From an uncultured Actinomycetes bacterium (GTDB taxonomy: Bacteria > Actinomycetota > Thermoleophilia > Gaiellales > F1-60-MAGs149), in the NCBI GenBank assembly GCA_903847495.1, contig CAINDT010000131.1:1-5998 (forward strand): 5,998 nt of DNA, given 5' to 3'. Both the position numbers and the translations under genes were made by a program. The first letter of the stretch is position 1; each line of letters opens with the position of its first letter. Below the pieces are notes generated by a model. That model did not search any database, was not told the origin of the DNA, and was given only the letters and a program-made list of their open reading frames with translations. Positions 1 through 5,419 of this stretch are shown here, piece after piece.

Positions 1-21
1 GACTATGCCCGCCGAGAGGGG

Positions 22-27
22 TACGCT
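22..27 (+). promoter_or_regulatory. Putative -10 box (TACGCT) of a leaderless promoter for the membrane-protein gene
   Basis: TACGCT fits the actinobacterial -10 consensus TANNNT and ends 6 nt before the ATG at 34. That places the expected transcription start at or next to the start codon. The GGAG just upstream of the ATG (29-32) ends only 1 nt before it, too close for a normal Shine-Dalgarno, which favours leaderless translation. The -35 region would fall at the very edge of the window and cannot be judged. The same box-to-start spacing recurs before dnaX. Inferred from position and consensus only. Confidence 0.45.
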
Positions 28-33
28 CGGAGC

Positions 34-882
34 ATGAAGATCGTTGGCGTGATCATCGGCGGGCTGCTCATCCTCGTCGCCCTGCCGTTTCTCGCCGTCG
101 GCATCGGCATCGTCGGCTGGCTCGGCGATGGCTCGGGCCTCGACATCCCGTTGAACGGGATCGACGCTCCCAAGAAGGTCGTCGCGATCGTCTCGCCCGA
201 GTTCAGCGTCGACGCGGCAGACATCCCGACGCAGGTCGCCGACGCGTCGGTCACCTTCCAGGTCACGCCGAAGCCGGGTGGCGCGCCGATCTTCGTCGGC
301 CTCGCCGCCGCCAAGGACGTCGATCGCTACCTGCGCAACGTGACCATTGCCCACCTCGAGTCGGTCGACCAGGGCACGAGCGGAACCGCACAGGCGCCAG
401 CGCCGCAGGACATCGCGTCCGGCGATGGCACAGACGTGCAACTGGTCGTCGAGCCCGGCAGCCGCACGCGCGTCGCGCCACCGAAAACGAGGGACTTCTG
501 GGTGCGACAGGCCGACACCTCCACGGGTGACATCACCCTCTCGGTCGCCGACCTCGACGGCAGCGACGTGCGCATCGTCGTGATGCGAACCGACGGCAGA
601 CCGGGCATGGCCGTCGATGCCTCGATGACGTTCCGCGTGCCGATTCTCAAGACCGTTGGCTGGTGGGTGCTCGGGATCGGCATTGCGATGGGCCTGATCG
701 GCGTCGGCCTGCTGCTGTGGATGATCCTGCTCCTCGGACGCCCCAAGCACGTCACGCCGACCGGCGCGACCACCGACCCCGCACCCGCGGCACCCGCGGC
801 CGCAGATGATGACCGTCCAGCTGTCGACACCACTCCGACGCCTCCCGATGCGCCCGCCGACAGCGGCACCGCCTCGGACTGA
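34..882 (+). CDS. Two-TM membrane protein of unknown function with a predicted exported domain
   Basis: A 282-residue protein. An N-terminal hydrophobic helix (about residues 4-30, IGG-LLILVALPFLAVGIG-IVG) could be a signal anchor. A polar domain (about 32-204) is predicted to lie outside the membrane. A second helix follows (about 206-234, WWVLGIGIAMGLIGVGLLL), then a Pro/Ala/Asp-rich tail (235-282) probably in the cytoplasm. Within the outer domain, GGAPIFVGLA (82-91) followed by DVDRYL (95-100), then DFW (154-156) and VVMRTDG (182-188), resemble a pattern I recall from uncharacterised actinobacterial two-helix proteins (a PxFVGI..DVxRYL segment and a later VVMNADGS segment). This recollection does not assign a function. 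No catalytic motif is apparent. ATG 34 is the natural start because it places the helix at the extreme N terminus and has a promoter-like box 6 nt upstream. The gene ends 23 nt before ffs, whose promoter box lies just after its stop codon. I am confident it is a real gene and do not know its role. Confidence 0.85.
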   Translation: MKIVGVIIGGLLILVALPFLAVGIGIVGWLGDGSGLDIPLNGIDAPKKVVAIVSPEFSVDAADIPTQVADASVTFQVTPKPGGAPIFVGLAAAKDVDRYLRNVTIAHLESVDQGTSGTAQAPAPQDIASGDGTDVQLVVEPGSRTRVAPPKTRDFWVRQADTSTGDITLSVADLDGSDVRIVVMRTDGRPGMAVDASMTFRVPILKTVGWWVLGIGIAMGLIGVGLLLWMILLLGRPKHVTPTGATTDPAPAAPAAADDDRPAVDTTPTPPDAPADSGTASD

Positions 883-892
883 CGTTTTCGTC

Positions 893-898
893 TACCCT
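893..898 (+). promoter_or_regulatory. Putative -10 box (TACCCT) of the SRP RNA promoter
   Basis: TACCCT fits TANNNT and ends 7 nt before G906, where the terminal helix of the SRP RNA begins, so it would start transcription almost exactly at the mature 5' end. It lies 11 nt after the stop codon of the upstream membrane-protein gene. I see no good TTGACA-like -35 at 17-18 nt upstream; CTGACG at 878-883 is closer than usual. Supported by position and consensus only. Confidence 0.55.
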
Positions 899-905
899 CC
901 GTCAT

Positions 906-1175
906 GGCCGTGCTAGGCGGGGAGTTCGCGGTACCCTCGACCGGCAATCCGCTTCAGCCGGGCACCAATCCCCTCTCTCGGGGGGAACAAGGAGTACGTG
1001 GCACCACCAGGAGCGTTGATGGTCAGGTCCCGCGCGATCGGCAACCTCGAACCGTGTCAGGGCCGGAAGGCAGCAGCACTCAGAGAATCCGCCGGTGCGC
1101 CGCGGTCCCGCCTGATCGGAGCGATCGGCCGGTGAAACGGGCAGACCGGTTCCCCACAACGGAGGGTGCACGGCC
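906..1175 (+). ncRNA. ffs: Signal recognition particle RNA, long (Alu-containing, Bacillus-type) form
   Basis: This RNA pairs with Ffh protein to deliver nascent membrane and secreted proteins to the SecYEG translocon. The universally conserved Ffh-binding hairpin is at 1054-1079: outer stem GTG/CAC, inner stem GCC/GGC around a GGAA tetraloop (1065-1068), with the conserved TCAG (1057-1060) and AGCAG (1072-1076) sides of the internal loop. The 5' part (GCCGTGCTAGGCGGGGAG at 907-924, then GCGGTACCC and CAATCCGC) matches, from memory, the Alu domain of the Bacillus subtilis scRNA. The 3' end (GGGTGCACGG) matches that RNA's GGTGCACGG. Bases 906-913 (GGCCGTGC) pair perfectly with 1168-1175 (GCACGGCC), closing a molecule of about 270 nt, the usual length for the long class. 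Streptomyces has a much shorter SRP RNA. Ends are inferred from the terminal helix and may differ by a few bases. Short reading frames across this region are fortuitous. Its place just upstream of dnaX parallels mycobacteria. Confidence 0.95.
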
Positions 1176-1184
1176 GCTACGTCT

Positions 1185-1211
1185 CCTCCGCGGGCCACAG
1201 GCCCGCGGAGG
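1185..1211 (+). terminator. Strong GC hairpin after ffs, probable transcription terminator
   Basis: CCTCCGCGGGC (1185-1195) pairs perfectly with GCCCGCGGAGG (1201-1211): 11 bp around a 5-nt loop (CACAG), with a possible extra U-G pair (1184/1212). It starts 10 nt after the end of the SRP RNA terminal helix and lies before the dnaX promoter box. No T-run follows, so it is not a canonical intrinsic terminator, but tail-less GC hairpins are commonly proposed as terminators in high-GC actinobacteria. It could instead be a processing or stability element for the RNA. Confidence 0.65.
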
Positions 1212-1236
1212 GCGCGTCGTGGCCGCGAGCGGCTGG

Positions 1237-1242
1237 TAGGCT
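1237..1242 (+). promoter_or_regulatory. Putative -10 box (TAGGCT) of a leaderless dnaX promoter
   Basis: TAGGCT fits TANNNT and ends 6 nt before the dnaX GTG at 1249, predicting a transcript beginning at or within a base or two of the start codon. No Shine-Dalgarno is present in the 20 nt upstream of that GTG (GGTAGGCTCACAGC), which agrees with leaderless initiation. The box lies downstream of the ffs hairpin, so dnaX would have its own promoter. No clear -35 hexamer was seen. Confidence 0.5.
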
Positions 1243-1248
1243 CACAGC

Positions 1249-3213
1249 GTGTCCGCGCTCTACCGCCAGTACCGCCCGCAGGACCTCGCGCACGTCGTCG
1301 GGCAGCGCCATGTCGTGCAGACCCTGACGAACGCGATCGAGCAGGGACGGGTGCGTCATGCCTACCTGTTCTCCGGGCCCCGCGGCACGGGCAAGACCTC
1401 GCTCGCGAAGATCCTCGGCAAGTCGCTCAACTGCCAGGCCTTCGACGCGCCGACGACCACGCCCTGCCTCGAATGCGAGTCGTGCCGCACCGTTCAGGAT
1501 GGCACCGCACTCGACGTGCTCGAGCTCGACGCGGCCAGCAACCGCGGCATCGACGACGTCCGCGAGATCCGCGATCGCGTGAACCAGCAGCCGGTGCTCG
1601 GCCGCTACCGCGTCTACATCCTCGACGAGGCCCACTCGCTCACGACCGACGCGGCCAACGCGCTGCTGAAGACGCTCGAAGAACCGCCGCCGCACGTCGT
1701 GTTCATTCTCTGCACCACCGAGCCGCACCGCCTGCCCGATACGGTGCGCGGCCGCTGCCAGTCGTTCGCCTTCCTGCGTCCCACGCCCGACGAGCTGCTC
1801 GAGGCACTGCGCCGCATCGCTGACGCGGAGTCGATCGGGGCCGATGACGACGCGCTGCGCCTGATCGCTCGCCACGCCGGTGGGTCCTTCCGCGACGCGA
1901 TCTCATCGCTCGACCAGCTCTCGTCCGCCAGCGGCGGCGCGATCGACGCTGCTTCGGCCCAGGCGATCCTCGGCGTCGTCGACGATGAGGTGCTGACCAC
2001 GCTGATCGACGCCGTCAATGCCGGCGACGCCCGCAGTGCACTCGTGCTGCTCGACGAGCTCGTCGAAGGCGGCCAGGATCTGAGCCGACTGATCCGCGAT
2101 CTGATTGACCGCCTTCGCGTCGTGCTGCTGACGCTCGAGCTCGGCGCACCGCCGCGCAGCGCCATGCTCGGCTCGACGGTCGAGGACGCGGTCAAGCGCG
2201 CCGCGACGCAGATGACTGAAGGCGCCGCGATCGCACTGATCGACGGTCTGCTCGACGCCGAGGGCTCGCTGCGCAGCGGCGCCGATGCGCGTCTGGCCCT
2301 GGAGCTCCTGCTGATCAAGGCCGCGCGTCCCGCCGGTGACCGCACCCTCGACGGTGCGCTACGCCGCATCGAGGCGCTCGAAGGTGGCGCACCCGCGCGC
2401 GCTGCCGCTCCGCTGCCGCCCGTCGAGCCGCCCGCTGCGGCGCCCCCCGCACCGGCACCGACCGCCGCCCCCGTCGCACCGATAGCGCCACCTGCACCGC
2501 CGGCTGCCGCAGCACCGTCCGCGTCCGCCGATGAGGCACCACCGTGGGATACCCAGCCCACGGCGTCTCCTGCGGCGCCGCTGGTCGAGCCCGACGCATT
2601 CCATGCGGACGACGAGGATGCTCCGCCATTCGCGGCGCCGACACCGCCTGCCGCACCCGCGGCCGAGCCCGTCGCCCCGCCCGCACCCGTCGTGGAGGCC
2701 CCACCGGCCCCCGCGCCGCCACCGGCTGCGCCACCGCGCGAGCCCGCCGGAGATCTCGATCTGCCCGCGGCGGAACTGCGCGACGTCTGGGACGAGGCGC
2801 TGTCGCGCGTGTCACCCAAGCTGCGCTCCATGCTGATGCCCGCCTCGCCGCTCCGCATCGAGCGCGGCGCGGTCGTCGTCGCCTTCCCGAGCGCTAGCCA
2901 GTTCCAGAAGAGCCAGGCCGATCGCGAGCAGAACCGCCACGAGCTCGCCGCTGCGCTGACGGCATCGCTCGGCGCCGAGGTGCGCGTAGTGCTCGAGACC
3001 GCCGACGATGGTGGGCCACCGCCGCCGATGGCCGCTCCGCCGGTCGAGACGGCACCCGCCGCTGCTGCCGCCGAGCCGGCCGCCGAGGTGGATCTCAACG
3101 TCGTGCACTCCGAGGATTACGACGGCACGCTCGACGACCCCCATACCCGCGAGGAGGAGTTCGTCCGCAACCTCGTGGAGACTCTGGACGCCAGCGAAGA
3201 GGAGATCGGATGA
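1249..3213 (+). CDS. dnaX: DNA polymerase III subunit gamma/tau (clamp loader ATPase)
   Basis: DnaX is the motor of the clamp loader, which uses ATP to open the beta sliding clamp and load it on primed DNA. The 654-residue protein begins with the typical SALYRQYRPQ...VVGQ segment, supporting the GTG start although no Shine-Dalgarno precedes it. Visible AAA+ features are Walker A GPRGTGKT (43-50), four zinc-ligand cysteines (62, 73, 76, 79), Walker B ILDEAH (124-129), the RGRC arginine-finger segment (167-170) and sensor 2 GSFRDA (212-217). A collar domain spans about 246-377. A Pro/Ala-rich linker follows (about 380-501), then a folded C-terminal domain (about 502-585) and an acidic tail (to 654). 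I see no A-rich slippery heptamer like the one that makes gamma in E. coli, so a single full-length product is likely. The stop codon overlaps the ybaB start (ATGA), implying translational coupling. The identification is secure. Confidence 0.98.
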   Translation: MSALYRQYRPQDLAHVVGQRHVVQTLTNAIEQGRVRHAYLFSGPRGTGKTSLAKILGKSLNCQAFDAPTTTPCLECESCRTVQDGTALDVLELDAASNRGIDDVREIRDRVNQQPVLGRYRVYILDEAHSLTTDAANALLKTLEEPPPHVVFILCTTEPHRLPDTVRGRCQSFAFLRPTPDELLEALRRIADAESIGADDDALRLIARHAGGSFRDAISSLDQLSSASGGAIDAASAQAILGVVDDEVLTTLIDAVNAGDARSALVLLDELVEGGQDLSRLIRDLIDRLRVVLLTLELGAPPRSAMLGSTVEDAVKRAATQMTEGAAIALIDGLLDAEGSLRSGADARLALELLLIKAARPAGDRTLDGALRRIEALEGGAPARAAAPLPPVEPPAAAPPAPAPTAAPVAPIAPPAPPAAAAPSASADEAPPWDTQPTASPAAPLVEPDAFHADDEDAPPFAAPTPPAAPAAEPVAPPAPVVEAPPAPAPPPAAPPREPAGDLDLPAAELRDVWDEALSRVSPKLRSMLMPASPLRIERGAVVVAFPSASQFQKSQADREQNRHELAAALTASLGAEVRVVLETADDGGPPPPMAAPPVETAPAAAAAEPAAEVDLNVVHSEDYDGTLDDPHTREEEFVRNLVETLDASEEEIG

Positions 3214-3515
3214 ACCAGAAGGCGATGATGAAGCAGATCCAGCAGATGCAGGCGGCCATGGCCACTGCACAGCAGGAGCTGGCTGTCCTCGAGGTCACCG
3301 GCCAGGCCGGGAACGGCCTCGTCACGGCGACGTGTACCGCCAGCGGCGAGTGGCGTGGCATCACGATCGACCCCAAGCTGCTCGATCCCGACGATCCGGA
3401 CATGGTCCAGGACCTCGTGCTGGCCGCGCTCAACGACGCCAAGAACCAGGCCGAGGCCGCCCAGCAGTCCCGCCTCGGCCCGCTGACGCAGGGCATCAAC
3501 CTGCCGGGGTTCTAG
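3210..3515 (+). CDS. ybaB: YbaB/EbfC family nucleoid-associated DNA-binding protein
   Basis: A small dimeric DNA-binding protein of the YbaB/EbfC family, associated with the nucleoid and almost always encoded between dnaX and recR. The 101-residue product has the usual length and layout: an N-terminal helix rich in Met and Gln (MNQKAMMKQIQQMQAAM, 1-17, continuing to about 27), a central beta region with G-x-G-L-V (34-38) and ITIDPKLLDPDD (51-62), and a C-terminal helix (about 65-88). ATG 3210 overlaps the dnaX stop by 4 nt (ATGA), and AGGAG at 3200-3204 sits 5 nt upstream, fixing the start and indicating coupling to dnaX. recR begins 5 nt after its stop. The family's precise cellular role is not settled; a link to recombination or repair is suggested by context. 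The family call is very sure. Confidence 0.96.
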   Translation: MNQKAMMKQIQQMQAAMATAQQELAVLEVTGQAGNGLVTATCTASGEWRGITIDPKLLDPDDPDMVQDLVLAALNDAKNQAEAAQQSRLGPLTQGINLPGF

Positions 3516-3520
3516 CCGGC

Positions 3521-4117
3521 GTGCTGCCACCCTCTGCCGAGGCGCTCGTCCGCGAGCTGACGCGGCTGCCCGGCGTGGGGCGTCGCTCGGCCCAGCGCCT
3601 CGCCGTGCATCTTCTGCGCGTACCCGAGGGTGACGCGCTGTCGCTCGCGACGGCGATCGAGGAGGCGCGGGCGCGCATCCAGCCGTGTCCCGAGTGCTTC
3701 GGCTTCGCCGAGGATGGTCTGTGCCCGATCTGCCGCGACACACGGCGCGACGAGACGACCCTCTGTGTCGTCGAAGCGCCGCAGGACGTCGATCCGATCG
3801 AGCGCTCCGGCGCCTTCCGCGGCCGCTACCACGTGCTCGGCGGCGCACTCTCCCCGCTCGACGGCGTGGATCCCGAGGACCTGACGATCAGCCAGCTCGT
3901 GGCGCGCGTCGAGCGCGGCGGCATCAGTGAGGTGATCGTCGCGACGAATCCCACGATGACCGGCGAGGCGACCGCGGCCTACATCGCAGGCCTCCTGCGC
4001 GACCGCACGCGCATCACCCGTCTCGCCAGCGGCCTCCCGGTCGGTGGCGACCTCGAGTTCGCCGACGAGGTGACGCTCGGGCGCGCCCTCGAAGGGCGTC
4101 GCTCGATCGACGCGTGA
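3521..4117 (+). CDS. recR: Recombination mediator protein RecR
   Basis: RecR works with RecO (and RecF) to load RecA on SSB-coated single-stranded DNA during gap repair. The 198-residue product has the standard family length and all domains: a helix-hairpin-helix region (LPGVGRRSAQRLAVHLL, 16-32), a C4 zinc finger (Cys 56, 59, 68, 71, spacing C-x2-C-x8-C-x2-C), a Toprim domain from LCVVEAPQDV (81-90) through the GALSPLDGVDPEDL (108-121) and ATNPTMTGEATA (141-152) segments, and the C-terminal GLPVGGDLEFADEVTLGRAL (171-190). GTG 3521 gives a normal 15-residue lead before the LPGVG motif. Only a weak GGGG (3506-3509) lies upstream, so translation probably depends on coupling with ybaB, whose stop is 5 nt away. 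All motifs look intact. Confidence 0.97.
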   Translation: MLPPSAEALVRELTRLPGVGRRSAQRLAVHLLRVPEGDALSLATAIEEARARIQPCPECFGFAEDGLCPICRDTRRDETTLCVVEAPQDVDPIERSGAFRGRYHVLGGALSPLDGVDPEDLTISQLVARVERGGISEVIVATNPTMTGEATAAYIAGLLRDRTRITRLASGLPVGGDLEFADEVTLGRALEGRRSIDA

Positions 4118-4151
4118 CTGAGCCGTGAAATACCACGCTCTGCAACCATGC

Positions 4152-4155
4152 GAGG
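4152..4155 (+). promoter_or_regulatory. Ribosome-binding site (GAGG) supporting the lysC start at 4160
   Basis: GAGG lies 4 nt before ATG 4160. The alternative in-frame ATG at 4148 has no purine-rich sequence upstream (CTCTGCAACC). The spacing is short, so the preference for 4160 is moderate. Confidence 0.45.
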
Positions 4156-4159
4156 CGTT

Positions 4160-5419
4160 ATGGCAGCACGCGCAGAGCAGGATTTCGACACCGTCGTCAT
4201 GAAGTTCGGCGGCTCGTCCGTCGCCGATGCCGAGAAGATCAAGAACGTCGCCAAGCGCATGGTCGCGATGCGCGAGCGTGGCAAGCGCGTCGTCGGCACT
4301 GTCTCAGCGATGGGCAAGACGACAGATGGTCTGATCGAGCTCGCCAACCAGGTCTCCGCCGATCCCAACGGACGCGAGATGGACATGCTGCTGTCGACGG
4401 GCGAGCGCATCTCGTGCGCCCTCGTCGCGATGGCGATCCACGACCTCGGCTACGAGGCCGTGTCGCTGACGGGCTCCCAGGCGGGCATTGAGACCGACGC
4501 AGCCCACACCAAGGCGAAGATCACCAAGATCCGCGCGGACCGCGTCGTGGAAGCGCTCGACGACGGCAAGATCGTGCTGGTGGCGGGCTTCCAGGGTGTC
4601 TCGCCCGAGACGAAGGACGTCACCACGCTCGGTCGCGGCGGGTCCGACGCCACCGCCGTCGCGTTGGCTGCCGCTCTCGGCGCCGCGTGCGAGATCTACT
4701 CCGACGTCGCCGGTGTGTTCAGCGCCGACCCGCGCATCGTCCCGGACGCCCGCAAGCAGGACCGCATCTCGTACGACGAGATGCTCGAGATGTCCGCGTC
4801 GGGGGCCAAGGTCCTGATGCTCCGCTCGGTGGAGCTCGCTCGCAACCACGGCGTGCGCGTGCACGCCCGCTCGACCTTCTCGGACGAGGAGGGAACCTGG
4901 ATTGGAGAGGAAGGCATGGAAGAGGCGATCATCTCCGGTGTCACGCACAACGAGAAGGAGGTCGTGTTCACGTTGACCGGCATCCCCGATGTGCCCGGCG
5001 CCGCTGCGACGGTCTTCGATGCCGTCGCCAAGCACGGTGTGAACGTGGACACGATCCTGCAGAACGTCGTGCATGGCGTGGCCGAGCTCTCGTTCTCTGT
5101 CCCGACCGAGGACGTTCCCGCCGCCCGCATCGCCATCGAGGATGCTCAGGGCACCCTCGGCGAGATGCAGGTCGAGGAGGATCACAACCTCGGCAAGGTC
5201 AGCCTGATCGGCGCCGGTATGCGGTCCCATCCGGGTATCGCCGCGAAGATGTTCCGCACACTCGCCGACCTCGACATCAACCTCCGCATGATCGCAACAT
5301 CGCCGATCAAGGTCTCGTGCATGGTGCAGAAGAGCGAGGTGCCGCGCGCGGTGCAGGCGCTCCACGCCGCGTTCGAGCTCGAGAAGGATCCCACCGAGGA
5401 AGAGGCTGTCCGTGGCTAG
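4160..5419 (+). CDS. lysC: Aspartate kinase (aspartokinase), alpha-type chain
   Basis: Catalyses ATP-dependent phosphorylation of L-aspartate to 4-aspartyl phosphate, the first step to lysine/diaminopimelate, methionine and threonine, in the cytoplasm. From ATG 4160 the product has 419 residues, close to the 421 of the Corynebacterium enzyme. Kinase-domain motifs are MKFGGSSVADAEKI (14-27), SAMGKTTD (49-56), STGERIS (79-85), TLGRGGSDATA (156-166) and YSDVAGVFSADPRI (180-193). Two ACT regulatory domains follow: about 266-340, with TGIPDVPG (273-280) and NVDTILQNV (295-303), and about 345-410, with VSLIGAGMRSHPG (347-359). The loop after QNV differs from the usual S-S...TDI form, which may alter feedback control. 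ATG 4148 would add four residues (MRGV), while Met14 (ATG 4199) would match the shortest homologues. A 42-nt gap separates it from recR, and asd overlaps its end by 8 nt. A likely internal beta-subunit start is listed separately. Confidence 0.96.
   Translation: MAARAEQDFDTVVMKFGGSSVADAEKIKNVAKRMVAMRERGKRVVGTVSAMGKTTDGLIELANQVSADPNGREMDMLLSTGERISCALVAMAIHDLGYEAVSLTGSQAGIETDAAHTKAKITKIRADRVVEALDDGKIVLVAGFQGVSPETKDVTTLGRGGSDATAVALAAALGAACEIYSDVAGVFSADPRIVPDARKQDRISYDEMLEMSASGAKVLMLRSVELARNHGVRVHARSTFSDEEGTWIGEEGMEEAIISGVTHNEKEVVFTLTGIPDVPGAAATVFDAVAKHGVNVDTILQNVVHGVAELSFSVPTEDVPAARIAIEDAQGTLGEMQVEEDHNLGKVSLIGAGMRSHPGIAAKMFRTLADLDINLRMIATSPIKVSCMVQKSEVPRAVQALHAAFELEKDPTEEEAVRG
4904..4914 (+). promoter_or_regulatory. 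Internal Shine-Dalgarno inside lysC, before the beta-subunit start
   Basis: The purine run GGAGAGGAAGG ends 1 nt before the in-frame ATG at 4916. Its best anti-SD match, AGAGG (4906-4910), leaves an ideal 5-nt spacer. It is stronger than the site in front of the main lysC start. The region encodes the linker between the kinase and ACT domains, where the amino-acid sequence (GEEGMEE) is little constrained, so selection for a ribosome-binding site is plausible. Confidence 0.55.
4916..5419 (+). other. Probable in-frame beta subunit of aspartokinase (internal translation start)
   Basis: Starting at Met253 of the alpha chain (MEEAIISGV) this frame gives a 167-residue protein made only of the two ACT domains. 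In Corynebacterium glutamicum and Bacillus subtilis, lysC is known to encode two in-frame products: a full chain and a C-terminal beta chain that together form the alpha2beta2 feedback-regulated enzyme. The Corynebacterium beta chain is 172 residues and begins at the equivalent linker Met. The matching position and the strong internal Shine-Dalgarno at 4904-4914 support the same arrangement here. No protein-level evidence is available from sequence alone. Confidence 0.6.

Noticed and set aside
904..1239. Possible 111-codon gene on the + strand
   Set aside because: It coincides with the SRP RNA and its downstream hairpin, whose structure explains the sequence. The translated product has no protein-like features.
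2400..2750. Repeated CCGCC/GCACCG-rich DNA as a possible repeat array
   Set aside because: It is the codon-level result of the Pro/Ala linker in DnaX, with no fixed repeat unit or spacing.
1614..3098. Long open reading frame on the minus strand opposite dnaX (494 codons)
   Set aside because: Composition is Ser/Ala/Gly-rich low complexity, as expected for the antisense of GC-rich, Pro/Ala-coding DNA, and dnaX is unambiguous on the other strand.
4096..4113. Inverted repeat GCGTCG/CGACGC at the end of recR as a possible terminator
   Set aside because: Only 6 bp with a 6-nt loop, inside the coding sequence and without a T-run; this is frequent by chance at such GC content.
4118..4159. Search for a dedicated lysC promoter in the recR-lysC gap
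   Set aside because: The best candidate (TACCAC at 4131-4136) lacks the final T of TANNNT and no -35 is evident, so I cannot say whether lysC-asd has its own promoter or is read from the dnaX operon.
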